Of a stretch of DNA of 64,000 bases, positions 32,670 through 44,946 are shown in pieces. The DNA is from Sodiomyces alkalinus F11. Lineage: Eukaryota > Ascomycota > Sordariomycetes > Glomerellales > Plectosphaerellaceae. The DNA is taken from the NCBI RefSeq assembly GCF_003711515.1, contig NW_021167088.1, positions 111,359 through 175,358 on the forward strand, in the 5' to 3' direction. Made by a program: the position numbers and the translations under genes. Every line of letters begins with the position of its first letter. The stretch's first letter is position 1. Under the pieces are notes generated by a model. That model had not been told where the DNA came from. It did not search any database and saw nothing but the letters and a program-made list of their open reading frames with translations.

Positions 32670-33989
32670 TCTGGCGATTCGCAGCTCCGACAACAGAACA
32701 GGCTACTCGACGTCTGTTCAAGGGGAAAGTGTGAAAGCGTCTGTTAATGTCTGGTACAGGCGCGGAGCCTCAAAAACTCGCCAAGCATCTGACTATTTCA
32801 CCGGCTCGAGAAAGGACGTGGATAGGGGAATAGAGACCCTCTTCCGATAGGAAACCGACAGCTTTTGTTGGCGTCTCAGAGCATACCTATGAAGCTATCG
32901 GTCAGGGACTGGCACACCCAGCTAAGCAGGGAGGGTAGATGAGAGTGAAGGATGGGCAGGCGAAGCACCGGGAGGGGATGGCTCGGCTAAAACCGAGGAA
33001 TGCGGATGAAAAGAACCAATGGATATCCGGATGCCGGAGGGACGACTAAATGGGGATGACATGGGGGAGATTGGGGAGAGGGGTAGAATGAAGGTTACCT
33101 TGCACGGCGTGGGAAGTTCAGCAGGCCGTAAGATCTAGACCTGAGAAGTACCTTACCGACGAATTGGGACTCCGACCTGGCGGCACACGGGGCAAAAAAT
33201 AAAAATAAAAATTTACACGAGGGGGGAGAGTGTGGCGGGTAGATGCAGGTGGACGTGGTGGTGACGATCGGTGATGATGAAGAATTGGCGGTGGTTGTGG
33301 AATGGGCAGGGGATAGCACGAGCACAAAGGATACGGGACTGGGTGAAAAGCTCAAGAGGGAACATGGGGAAGGAGGAAAGGGAAGGGAAATGAGGAATTC
33401 TCGAGGAAGGAGCTATGAAATTATGATATAATGAGGCTACGAGAAGGGAAGCGAAAGGTAACAACAACGACTGTATGTAGTACCACCGACCAGGCCGATT
33501 ACTGGGCTTGCGCGATGTGCGACTTCATGTACGCAGTACCTTATGTTCGGAGGTAGCAACACCCGGCATAACACTGCCTATAGGCTGGAGGAGCGGGTAT
33601 GGGCCCGTTGGAATAATACAAGTATGGTAGGACACGCAGAGGAAAGGGCCAAACGTCGAAAGCGAAGGGATGACGATACGCGGCCATTATCGTTCACATC
33701 ATCATTTCAATGTACCTTATGCAGGCGTCATGTCATGGCACTACGTACAGGGTAATATGGAACGTCATTGGTGCAAAGAGTAAAGGTACGTGGATTATAC
33801 GAAGCCTCGGAGCCCACTAAATTTAGGAAGGAAACAAGCACCGAGCCTCCGCATCGCCCCGCAGGCTGGCTCAAACCCTTCTTGGTTAGTTATAATTCAC
33901 TACCTTACTCAGTATGAATTACCTAAGGTACAAACGTATGCCCAATACGAATATCTACAACCTACATCTCATCCAAAATCATTCTAAAC

Positions 33990-34510
33990 AGGGGTGGGGC
34001 TAGTCCGACTAGGACTTGGTTATTCTGACTAGGGTGGTACTGACGACCTGACACCAGCCGCCACGGTTCCCGTCTATACCTAGATACTCCCACACAACCC
34101 ACCTGCCTAAGGTACGTTACATACGATTAATTAACGATATGCCTGTCGGTCATTCAATTGACGATATCATCGCTCGTTCAATTAACGACGTTCAATTAGC
34201 GATATCATCGCTCTTCCTGTAACCTACGGATAGCTTCGTCTGTTCCCGGCCAAGATCCAGTTTGGTTCGGGTTACCTCTCAACCAAATTTAGCTACGACT
34301 GATCTCGTCCCCGCCCTCCACGTTGTCCACGACCCCAGCCACGAGGGCGTTGACAATATCGTAAATTGAACGACCGACGATATCGCGCAATTGATCGTAT
34401 ATGACGTACGCAGGTCGGTTGTGTGTGTAGGCATCTAGGTACATACGGAATCGATGGCGGCTAGCGTCACGTGCTATCAGTACCACCCTAGTCGGAACTA
34501 ACCCCACCCT
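33990..34510. mobile_element. Foldback / MITE-like element with ~170-bp inverted arms
   Basis: The left arm (33990 to about 34172) and right arm (about 34342-34510) are imperfect reverse complements, roughly three quarters identical by eye over 165-185 bases. Shared outer segments are AGGGGTGGGGCTAGT against AGGGTGGGGTTAGTT, then CCGACTAGG, GTGGTACTGA, AGCCGCCA, TACCTAGAT, CACACAACC, CCTGC, ATACGAT, CGATAT and TTCAATT. The left arm carries about 20 extra bases that partly duplicate the GACTAGG segment, and an inner repeated TTCAATT..CGATATCATCGCTC module. Many differences are transitions, as expected of an old copy. The centre holds no transposase. A 72-codon minus-strand frame (34289-34507) is embedded in the right arm. 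I could not identify a clear target-site duplication. Confidence 0.7.
34153..34213 (+). repeat. Inner duplicated module of the foldback element
   Basis: TTCAATTGACGATATCATCGCTC at 34153-34175 is repeated as TTCAATTAGCGATATCATCGCTC at 34191-34213, with a shorter TTCAATTAACGACG between them. Only the left arm has this duplication. Confidence 0.8.
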
Positions 34511-35619
34511 ATAAATAATGATTTAATATATGTAGGTATTCCATTTTACCCATATACCAGGCCATCATCATTTCAAATAATTCCCTTCCACTTCACCTCA
34601 AACAAGCGCAGCACGCCCTTCGGCTCCGTTTTGCTGCCGCAGTGAACCATTCCTGTCATCGCCACTGTCCACATTAACAGAGGTATCCGAATGCCCGGTC
34701 ATGGATGAGATAAAACGACACCTAAGATATGTCTCTTACTCCTGTCCGACCCTAACTGACATCTACGTACTTCCCGCACCACAAGATCACGACGACCAAC
34801 TTGTTTAGGGGGGAAGAGTAAGCCAGAAAGAGTAAGATTTTTGGCATCTTATCCCTGCTCGTAATTACGGTACCCGTACATAGTCTCATAGTAAATATAC
34901 TCCGTACAGGTGCAAATTTCGGCAGGGAAAGTGTATACACTACAGCAACGGTTTAAGCTTCATGAGGCTCTGAAAGTCGGCTACGCTACGAGCCACTGCT
35001 GTTGTAGGTACTTTGGTGGACACCGGAAGCTAAGCCTCGGGACTTGGGTAGAGTAGGGGGGCTTCGGCCCCCTCCCGCCATCACCGCCGTTCCCGCTTCT
35101 CATCGCTCACCCCGGCGTCCCCCGATGATCCGGAACGACTTACCTTATTAGACAAGCAAGGTACGGAGACAGGTAGAGAGTATAAAAGGTCGAACAGTGA
35201 TGTCTGTGAAATGGTATATGTACCTAGTGTAGAAAGAAGAATATCCCAGCCCAACCAAACGGGTAGCTGTGGAGGCTACACGAGATATACCGGTCAACAG
35301 GTGGTGCCTGCAGGCAATCACGCAACACGGAGTACATACCTAGGTACCTGTCGGCATTGCCACTGTGGGGCACGAACCGCATTCATATTACCTAAGGTAC
35401 TCAAAGTACGAAGGTCACTAATAATACAGCTACAGATTACGAAGTAATAAATATTATTACTCTGTACAACTCCCAGCAACTCTGGCCCATCACTGCGAAC
35501 ACAGCAACAACGCAACTCGTTGGCGTCCGATCACAACTGATTTTGACACCTTTTTATTGAACTTACGTTTCTCTATTTTCTCTAAACGCTTCGACTTACC
35601 CTCTAACGTCCAACGGAAA

Positions 35620-37306
35620 ATGTCGGCTCCTCCACGACTCATCCATGTGAAGCGGAAACGCGGCGACGAGGACGCCCCTGTCACCTACCTGCGTACGATC
35701 TTTGGCCTCCTAACTCCGTACATCCGGCCTTGTGCTAACTGGAGGAAATCACAGAGCTTGAACATGGCACCAAGCGTCACCGAAGTGGTAGCAACTGGGT
35801 ATATCAGCGGCGTATTGCTGGCTCCAAGGCCTCCGAGTCCATCGTTGACACCAACCCACGCCCCGATACCGACGTGATACACACCGCTCCCATCATTCAA
35901 ACCTCGAAACCTGGCGATGAATTCTTGATTCCAAAGACGAGGTCGAAGGTTACAACCACGAAAAGCCCAGCTACCCAAGATGCTCTCCCGAGCGACCATG
36001 GCGCACAAACGACAGCCGTCGGAAAGCCCACCCAACAACCATCGACCACCACCAGCTCACCTGGGCTATATACCATTGAACCTCGCCGCTTTCACATGAC
36101 CCGTGCTTCTATGACCACCGACTTGAATCAAGTACTCAAAGCTGGTATCTCGAAGAAGCATCGCTACGGAACTGCCGTCTTTGTCGAGCGAGGGAAAAAG
36201 AGATCACTTACCAAGAAACCAGTCGAACCGAAACAGCTTTCCGCCTCCATCGAGAACCATGCGGTTGGGGGGGCCCTAACTGACAGTCAACAACCCACCT
36301 CCACCGGTTTGAAGAAACCCAGCACCAGACGCGTGTTGACCAAAGACGAGATCACCGCCAACGCGGGTGAGTCTGCTGCGCCTATAACAGAAGAAGCGAA
36401 GGCCGACGACGTCAGGGCGCAGCGGAAGCCGTTACCTTCATTCGCCCCAGTGGAAGATATCGATAAAAAAGCCACCGAAATGGACCAATGGGTGCTCCAT
36501 GAGCTAGGGTTCAACTTGCAACAGATGCAAATCCAACAAACTCGCGACGCTGAATCTCCTCGTTCCAAGCCTTCACCGAGATTCAAACCCAAGGCCCCCG
36601 CTCAGCGCTTCGCCGAACGTCACCCAGAGCTAGCCCGTAGACTCAACGAACAGGCCTCTAAAGAGGCGCCAGAATCTCCAACTGACACAGAAATGTCCGA
36701 TGAAGACTACGAGATTGAAGTCTACGAACTGACCTCCACGCCTACTGACTACGCTACCTCGCTACGAAATATTCCTCCCGAGCAGATTGGCGTATTGCAC
36801 TTTGATACCCAAGAGGACTTGGAACTTTTCTATGGCAACGAGGAGGAGGACTCGGACGATGCCTGGGACGATGAAGACGAAAACGGTCAGTTTTCTTGTG
36901 TCCCCTGGCTTCCTTACCTTCTTGCTTTTGTCAGAATTCAGCCGGCATTTCTTTTCTTTTCTTTCCTTTCCTTTTTGTTTGGCCTGTCTTAATCATTTCG
37001 CTGCTGAACCGAATCTTGAGCTAATACCGTACCATCGCAGCCGAAAACCACTACACAGCAGACTACCCCGAGGACGAAATCGCCTCGGACGACGAGTATG
37101 ACCGCAACCCTTATCTCTACCACAACGATGATGGATCGGAAGACGACTTTCCCGACGTCGATGGCACCTATTACGCGCGTGCTATGCGTGGTAGCGATGA
37201 AGACGACGACCCAGATGCGTATGTTATCGACGCCGAGAAGCTCGATGGAGACAAATTATTCGAAGAGAATATCCGGCGCTACATCCGCCAGTACGGCTCA
37301 GGGTGA
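35620..37306 (+). CDS. iwr1: IWR1-like RNA polymerase II nuclear import factor
   Basis: Three exons: 35620-35692, 35755-36885 and 37041-37306, giving 489 residues. The 62-base first intron has a GCTAAC branch point; the second is 155 bases and T-rich. Exon 1 gives the family N-terminus (HVKRKRGDEDAPVTYL) and exon 2 continues with LEHGTKRHRSGSNWVYQRR, also typical. The Iwr1 acidic signature is rebuilt only by the second splice: DEDEN joins AENHYTADYPEDE, followed by acidic repeats ending in IRRYIRQYGSG. Iwr1 binds assembled RNA polymerase II in the cytoplasm and directs it into the nucleus. The long middle region is poorly conserved and probably flexible. The gene converges on the F-box gene, 0.8 kb away. 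Confidence 0.9.
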
Positions 37307-38119
37307 CAGTGTCTGTGACATAGCATGAGAGCCATGCTTTGCGTTCGCGTTGCACCGCATAGCGCAGACAAACGATAGAAGTCTATTTCGTGCTTCAGCT
37401 ATAGACGCAACACCCAGGCACCCTCTGGGAAGTTGAAGGCGAGTCACATTTTCAGTGCTTGGATCAATAGCCAAGATACCCACAATATTGAACAATGAAC
37501 GGCTCAATACGACCTGACCATTCCTAGGTTGTTATCTGACCTGAGTTGACCCGAGCCGACTTGCAGAACCAATAACATTCTATGATACCCGTAGAAGTCC
37601 CTTTGTTTCCTGTTCCACGTCCGGTTCCCAGTGCCTAACCCCATCATGCGCAAAAGACTTTCCAAACAAGACGAGAACGATATGTAAAAATTCTTGTCCA
37701 TGGTGCCTCGGAAGCAATAAGAGAGGAGATAGCCTCGGAGAAGCGAGGCATGTCTGGCCAAGGGGCGCCTGCTGAAAGTGAGGTCCCCAGTTCAAGTCCC
37801 TTTGCTATGTTGTCAGAGAACAAACACCCCCATCCTCTTCGCCTGGAAGAGCCTAAAAATGGACCAGCCAACAACGGAACATAATTCTATGAAAAACAGC
37901 GTGCAAAGAGGAGAGAGGAAGAACGGGACCAAACTGAAACAAACACCAATGCAACTCCAATACCGATACGCCTCGATAGAAAGCTCATTTCCCACTCCCC
38001 AATTGGGGACGCCTAACAAACAAGTCTGAGAAAAGAAAAAAAAATGACCAATGACAAGACAGGGGATTCTATGACGGTCTCTCTTCTTCAGCTGAGCTGT
38101 GCAAACCCGAAATCAGGAT
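37307..38119. other. Convergent 3' region of IWR1 and the F-box gene
   Basis: No coding frame with a domain; assigned to two 3'UTRs and spacer. A sequence near 37745-37790 superficially resembles tRNA A and B boxes but cannot form the arms. Confidence 0.55.
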
Positions 38120-40195
38120 TCACATGAGGGTACACGACGGAATGGTCCTCGCCCGCCGACGACCGACATGCACTACGCCGCCTTCTTCCTCGTCGGCATG
38201 TAGCATCTGCGCCTCCCTGGCCCGACGCCGCCTGCGCCGATGACCTGCCCCCGTGGTTCCCGCCTCTTCGTTGGCCTGCATCCAGTCGGCCCACCGGCGT
38301 TCCAGACGAGCGGCCGCGGCAAAATCCCCGCGGAGCACGCGTTTCAGGTGCTCGTCGACGGTCATCTGAAAGCCGTAGAAACATTTCAGGCTGATCACCT
38401 CCGCGGGGTAATAAGAGTATTTGGTGCCATCGTCGACCATGGACGACTTGACGTAGGAATTGCGGAAGAGAACCTCACGGACGCCGGTCCAGGTGACATT
38501 ATGGCAGTCGTAGACAACCATGTGCAGACCGACACGAGGCCGGGCGCTTGGGTCCGTGTTAAGCTTGGAGCGCTTGTTTACCATGTAAGCGGCTTCGGCG
38601 AGGACGAGATCGCTGATGCGCGTGTTGTCGAGATCGATGCTCTTGAGTTGGACGCAGTTCTTCACCAGGGGAAGCACGCCGGTGTCGCCGAGGTTCTCGC
38701 AGTAGCTCAGAGACAAGTGTTCAAGAAAGGGCGCGCAAGGAGCCTTCGCTAGATGCTCGGACAGGAATGTATTGGTCAACTGGGTGAGGTCTTCCAGCTC
38801 GAGGTGGGTGAGACGCGGCGCTGAGGCGACGATGGGCGTCAGGGCTGCGTCAGTCAATGCCGTGCAACCCGACAGTTGAAGCCCTTCGAGGTTTGGTGTC
38901 AGATGTCCCAAGGCTTGTACGCCCCGGTCCGTGAGATGCTTGCATCGACTGAGGTCCACATGACGCCATTTCCTGGGTGGAACAATGGGAATGTCGCTCA
39001 AGATGTCGAATTCAGGGTTCTCCCCGTGGATCATGACTTTCAAAGCGCTGTCGGTCAAGTCTGCGCAGCCGTTCAAGACGAGTCGTTCTAGATTATTCGT
39101 CCTGAATAGTACTGCAGCGACATCAATCATGTCGAAGCCCCTGACCTCCCTGGCTCTCAAGTCTGCCAGATTGGGACATCTTTTGACCACGGCCTTGATT
39201 CCCCTAGAATCCAGGTGGGGGCACCAGGATACGTTCAGCATCTGTAATTGGGGGCAGGAGTTTGCAATGATCCTGCAGGAAATGTTGGTGACGGACGCCA
39301 GACCCGTGAGGTTGAGGGTAGTGAGCTTATGGTTAGCCTTGACTAGGCCGTGCAGGGTGGTCCGGTGGAAGTTGCGGCAGCCCTCGAGCGAAACATCGAC
39401 CAGATTTTTGCATGACTTGAACACCACTTCGGCTTGTTTGTAGTGTTCGACCTGGACGCAACCTCGTAAATTGAGGCTCTTGATGAATGGGCCGGCAGTT
39501 TTGATAATCTTCGCGAGACTCTCGGCGGGAATATCCCTGTAAAACTCGGACGCGTCGAAGTTCGTCCATAACTGCCCATCAAAGCAGATATTGTAGAACA
39601 TCTTGCTCACCCTCGACGCTCGAACCAGCTCCATGGGAAGGAAAAACGAGAATACGTAGAGCCGCACTTCATGTGGCATATGATCCCAAAACTTGAAGTC
39701 CCTTTTGGGGATTGCCGGGTTCGCTATATGCGTCTTTATGGCGGTACGGATATCGGGCGGGAGGCCGACTGTTTGAACAGCATAGTTCGAAGGAAAAGAT
39801 GTCGGGGTGCCAATCTTGCGTACATTGAGGCAGTCGTCGCCTCCAAGTAAGGTCATGTCGCTTGCGGGGCTGGCAGAGAGGGAGCTGGAGGCACTGGCGT
39901 AGCCAGAGGCCATAGCACCCGGAGGAAAGTAGGAGTCGCTACTGTAAGGGACTCCGGCGCCCATAGAGCCGGTAAGACTGGCACAGGAGAGCGTGTCTCG
40001 GGTTCTATAAGGGCTACTATGGGCTCTCGGACGACCAGTCTGGGGAAGTGAAGGAAATGACGATATGCGTTGGATGCGATGAAGCAGCCTCTGGCGGTTC
40101 TTTTTCTTGACGGGACCTTCAGCATTGACTGGAGTTTGTTCATCGGCCATTTCCATTGGCGCTGAACCGGGCTCGGCATGATGTAGTTCAACCAT
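38120..40195 (-). CDS. F-box / leucine-rich repeat protein
   Basis: A single exon of 691 residues starting at ATG (complement of 40193-40195). Residues 1 to about 155 are low-complexity. The F-box lies at about 166-212 (WDHMPHEVRLYVFSFFLPME...VSKMFYNICFDGQLW). At least eight leucine-rich repeats of the cysteine-containing type follow (about 235-560), for example SLNLRGCVQV, TTLNLTGLASV, VDLSRCKHLTD, LQLSGCTALTD and LSLSYCENLGD. Such proteins recruit substrates to SCF ubiquitin ligases through Skp1. The order and spacing differ from Grr1, so I give no symbol. The C-terminus is very basic (HRRRRRRAR) and could act in nuclear localisation. Confidence 0.9.
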   Translation of the reverse strand: MVELHHAEPGSAPMEMADEQTPVNAEGPVKKKNRQRLLHRIQRISSFPSLPQTGRPRAHSSPYRTRDTLSCASLTGSMGAGVPYSSDSYFPPGAMASGYASASSSLSASPASDMTLLGGDDCLNVRKIGTPTSFPSNYAVQTVGLPPDIRTAIKTHIANPAIPKRDFKFWDHMPHEVRLYVFSFFLPMELVRASRVSKMFYNICFDGQLWTNFDASEFYRDIPAESLAKIIKTAGPFIKSLNLRGCVQVEHYKQAEVVFKSCKNLVDVSLEGCRNFHRTTLHGLVKANHKLTTLNLTGLASVTNISCRIIANSCPQLQMLNVSWCPHLDSRGIKAVVKRCPNLADLRAREVRGFDMIDVAAVLFRTNNLERLVLNGCADLTDSALKVMIHGENPEFDILSDIPIVPPRKWRHVDLSRCKHLTDRGVQALGHLTPNLEGLQLSGCTALTDAALTPIVASAPRLTHLELEDLTQLTNTFLSEHLAKAPCAPFLEHLSLSYCENLGDTGVLPLVKNCVQLKSIDLDNTRISDLVLAEAAYMVNKRSKLNTDPSARPRVGLHMVVYDCHNVTWTGVREVLFRNSYVKSSMVDDGTKYSYYPAEVISLKCFYGFQMTVDEHLKRVLRGDFAAAARLERRWADWMQANEEAGTTGAGHRRRRRRAREAQMLHADEEEGGVVHVGRRRARTIPSCTLM

Positions 40196-43100
40196 GATGG
40201 CTTGCTATCCAGGTAGGGGGTTCGACTCGTAAAAATGTGCAAGGTAGGTAGTGAAGAATAAAGTTTTGGATGTAAGCCTATACAGAAAGTCTGAACTCGG
40301 GGTCGAAATCCAGTCAGATGATAGGCTTTCGTTTTATAGATGTCACTGAAATTTTAAGACTGTAGTCGCAATAGTCCAAAAAAAGAGGTGGGAAAAGCTT
40401 GTGATGGTTGGGAAGCCGCCAACTTGCAGGTAGAGACGGTTGGGGTCGGGAGAGGGGTCCTTTTCGACTTTTGACCTATGAGTTCATGACGAGTAGGAGT
40501 AGAAATGAGGCATGACCTCGTCTCGCAAAGGGTCGTCTTAGAAACAACGCATGTGCACGGCGCAATGGCGATAACGAAGTTGACAGGCAACTTGAAAATG
40601 GTCGGGTTGTTGTCGGGGTATGAAAATGGTGGTCAGGTGGTTCAGGGAAATGTCGACGACACGGAGGAAACATGTGGGGGTCGAAGGAAGAGGGGAGGGG
40701 TCTTATTCCTGGTATCGCTATCGATAAGAGAGGTTCTTCTCCATTCAATTCCCTGCCACAAAGTGGACTGTCAGCCGACAGCAGACAGGGGTGGTCACAA
40801 ATGTATCAAGGGTTCTGTTCTGTGGCTCGACGTTAGTGGGAGTGGGCCATTCAGGGCATAGCCGCATAAGGTACCTTGAGACTGCTGGAGAGGTACCTCC
40901 GGGTACCCCGGGGTTGCTGCCTCAGCTTCCCAACCGGTGTCGGGAGGGATCAGGGGGAACTCAAACGCCACAAGAGATCAAGATAAAGAAACCGGGCGAC
41001 ACCTCAAGCAAATGAGGGAAATAATAGGAGAGGAGTTCAACTTATACTTCGAGGCTACTTTCCCATATTCATCGATTTCATCATGTGAGCGATATCAGAC
41101 AGTACACGGGTGCTCCAAGAGTTCAAGTTGCCTTGCTCCTTCTGGAGCTGTACGCAGGGTCTGGATAAGGAAAAGCAATGGACCGGGAGCCCGAGCCGCG
41201 AGGACGGCCCCTATCGAATTACATACGGGTGATTATTCGAGTACCTAAGGTAGGTATGTTTCCTATGTAAGGTACCAATAGGTACATACCTAGGGAGTAT
41301 AGGGAGTACGAAGTCAGGTAGCTGAAGCAAGCTTATCCGTATCAGGAAATAGCAATATCCAACCCCGCCTTCGAAGCGTCGTCCCTGCACAGTAGCCCGG
41401 CCGGGACCCGACGCGTGCGTAGTGTACCTAGTTAGCGGGATATACCTTAAGTGGGGCGAACAGGGAAGCGCTTCAGTGAACAGGAACCCGACCCCTCTTC
41501 GGACACCAGGTGGGCGACCGCGTGGTCCGCGATCCTGCCCCCCTCCTTACCACTCCCCAAGACCTTCCAAACCTGAATCCAAAGAGCAAATGTACTTATT
41601 TGACCCACCTTGAACAGCCCACGGCCTACGTCTGTATTGCCCGGGATTGCAGAATGTACAGTATATGAAGTACGAAGTATGCCTCGTCCTAAACAACATG
41701 TGTACCATTCCTGTCGAGTGTGCAGCGACATATTAAGGTACATTCCTTACGGAAGATAGGATAAGGTACAAAGTCTGGAGTACGTTATGGGTTCGGTTAT
41801 CCGGTTCGATTCTCGAAGTTTAGAAGCCAAGATAACGGGTTCGTTGCGTGATGGCGGCGATGAATGAGTGGGATTTCACCCCAATGACTCGCCACGTTCT
41901 TTGTTTGTGCCATGTATGTGTGTCCACCTTTCCAGCTTTCTAGGATTCCCTTTTTTCCTTCTTGTTCCATTTATGTTAACCGAGCACATTCAAGTTTTTG
42001 GGCCAACCTTCTCGAGGGATATGTATGTATATGCTTCCTTAGTAGTACCTTCAGTCGGGTCCACACCTTAATTGATCTTTGGGGACCCCTACATAATAAT
42101 TCTACGAAGTAGAAGTCTTGTGTGCCACGCTGTCCCGTTGCCCGGATTATACGGTCATCAAGACTGGCCGGGCCGCCTCTGAGATCCAGTTTATCTCGTT
42201 AATAGTTTTTAGGTATCTCCCGACTAAGGTATGGGTCCCTCTGCTTGAAACCGTCGTCGCATGGACAAAGCGGCCGGTCGCCCCGTAGTGTAGAGTATGT
42301 ACCGCTGATCCCACCGCCAAGACCAAGAGGCCAGGTAAATGGAGACCTATAATAATATTAATCACGGTTACTGATGTTTTCCGACCGAGGACCTAGATCC
42401 TAAAGTTAACTCGACCCAGTGGCCTTATACGAAGTATAAGTTACTCCTGCTTCTGCCTTTCCGGACTATGCCCCCGCTCACCCACCCGACCTACGAATAC
42501 TTGTCATTGACCAGAAGGCTGGAGCGTTAAAACCCATCTTACGGTCATAGAACTGGGCCTGACCTATCCTGGCACCCGGTGCTAGAAAGCCAGGAACTGT
42601 TGTCATAGGAGGTTGGACCCTTCGTGCGTCTTTGAGCAACCACGCGGCCCGGTGAGAGCATGTGCCATGGCGAGTTACCAGTCATCTGAGAGTCCCCAAG
42701 CTGGGAGATGGTGGGGGGAAGAACGAGGCAGGCTGATCTAATCATCTGCCCCTCCCTGAACATAAGGTAAATTACCTTATTAGGTACCTTATCCAACCCA
42801 GCTCGGTTACAGGACACCGCCCATCTGGATTATTTGAATTTCCTGCGCCTGGAGACCATCCAAATATCACCGCTCCACGGAGGAGAGCCAACCACGAGAG
42901 GAGGTTCCAGGGCGCTCCCACTTCTGTGTACCAAGCCCGACGCCGGTCCCACAGAATCGTGTTCTGTCCAATGAATGATCAGCTGTTGAGACGGGACTGT
43001 TCAGCAAGGATTTTGCATGGCTATACAACGTACGTTGTACACTAGGGGCTACGGGACTCTGGGTATCCCCTCTATCTGGCCAAGCAACAAACAAGACATG

Positions 43101-44946
43101 AGACATACGGACTTCGACAATTCCATGATCAAAGGGGGTACATACGGCATTCCCGGACGCCATGAATAATAGCCAGAGAAGGGGGCAGTGTAGCAGCATT
43201 CACCTTCGAGCACAAATCTCTCCAGACGATCTTGGCTCTCTCGTACTTCATCTATTTGTATATATTCCACTTAACATGCGCAGCCTATTATTTTCTTTGA
43301 ACCACTTGACGTTCCTTTCCCCCCAGAAAGCAAGCTACCAGCATAGACACACTATCCCCCGGTTGGAGTTGTTGAGGACTCGGTTGCTTCGAGTAGCGCA
43401 GTGGAAGTGGACAGCGGGTGCAAGTTTGACGCGAGGCACGACAACCAATTTTTTTTTCCTCCGTACAAATGCATACAACCATTCCCCCAAAGGTGACGTA
43501 AATAGGGCTTGGGTTTGTATCGTTTCTTGTTTCTGCCGTTCCTAATATTTGTCTGTTCCAGCAATGCACGTAGGGGAAAACAAACATACTTCATAGCCGT
43601 ACGAATAGATGTCCTATTTATATATGACTGCCCAACTTCACCCAGTGAGGAATTATTTTCAAGAAATCAGCATAGTATTACTGTTTATTTTATTTTAATG
43701 TTATTATTTTGCCATTCAATAGGACGTCGTGATGTGGAGGGAGGTAATTTTCTGATTACAGTCTACCCCTACCATATTTGTTCGAACTGCCGCGTTTACG
43801 TACCCTGCATGAGTGTCAACCGTCGACCCAGTGCCGACTTTTAAGAACCTCTCCTTGTCTTTTTCCCCTCCATTCCCCTTACTTCCCCAATCTAGCCTCA
43901 TCAACCCACCAAGTTCTTTTGTGCTTTACTACCTTATTATATATGATATCTACTTTTTAGACACAGAACCGTTGTAACACGGAGTTGTCGGCACCATCAC
44001 GACTTATTTTTACCGTGGTACGGACCACGGCTACGGTACGGACTAAGGTGCCTATTTACTTCCTTACTTCTTGTACCTTACCCCACTGAGGTCTGCTTGC
44101 TCCGGCGTCACTCTCCCGCGCAAGTACCCTCCATCCCTTCATTCGTCCATCGCCACCTCGCCATCGCAGTCACAGTCACAGTGTTTCGTCTGCTGCCCTC
44201 CTCTGCGACGCCTCTCATTACAGAATAGACACGCCGTATTGGGCGCCACCACTTCCCCTAGTCCTTTCTAAGAGCATACAACGAGTTCAACTCGTTTTGA
44301 CTGTGAACAGCTAGCCTCCACGGTTTTTGTTTTTATTATTCTTTTCCCGTCGACCGTACGCCGTACTAAGCCTCAAGAGGGAGCGTCACGAGCCCTTCCG
44401 AGCTATTGTCATCCCGTCTCTATCCCAACTCGAGACCGACATCGCTCCACCGCTTCTTCCACGTTATCCGGATCTCCCTTCAATCATCATTCGAATTACC
44501 CTCTATTCGGCCCCTCGATTTATCAACCTTTTTTTTTTCTTTCTTGAATCGACTCGGCGACCCTTTGATTTTGCAGATATCGCGCCTAGCTATACATAGG
44601 AAGGAAGCAGTACTTGAGTCCAGTGGTTACACTCGAACTTTCCTTTTTCTTCTTTTTTTGTTGGCTCGTGATCGCCCTTGGCTGGATCTTATCCACTTGC
44701 CCCAGGTCACACACCAAGAGTTTTTTCATCAACAAACCCTCTTTGGGGTCACCCAGTTACAGCTTGCACTTGACTGCACAACCACGATCGCGCTGTCTCG
44801 TGTCTCGGCCTATCACCATCAGACCAGCACTGCCCTACCGCTCTTCTTACCAGGCTGACCACCCAGATTTCCTGCATTCATCACTTTTTCGCCCTCGTCG
44901 TCTCCAGTCAAGCCACCCCCATTGACGGCTGACGACCCCTTCAAGT
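40196..44946. other. 4.75 kb divergent intergenic region
   Basis: This separates the divergent F-box and PAS-kinase genes. Small unrelated frames only. TAC/GTA palindromes cluster near 41235-41315. From about 43850 the sequence becomes C/T-rich on the plus strand with several T-runs, which suggests a long leader and promoter for the PAS kinase gene. A tRNA-like A box near 43395 was examined and rejected. Confidence 0.5.

Larger units (their letters stand above)
32670..35619. other. Intergenic region with foldback element
   Basis: Divergent promoters of the glycogen-binding-domain gene (-) and IWR1 (+). The main feature is the inverted-repeat element at 33990-34510. TAC/GTA palindromes cluster around 35325-35410. 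No gene recognised; a 72-codon frame inside the foldback element is discussed there. Confidence 0.55.

Noticed and set aside
37745..37800. tRNA-like A and B boxes (TGGCCAAGG, AGTTCAAGTCC)
   Set aside because: The T arm does not pair and no acceptor stem is possible.
43390..43456. tRNA-like A box (GTAGCGCAGTGGAAG) followed by a T-run
   Set aside because: No pairing acceptor stem, no anticodon arm and no proper B box.
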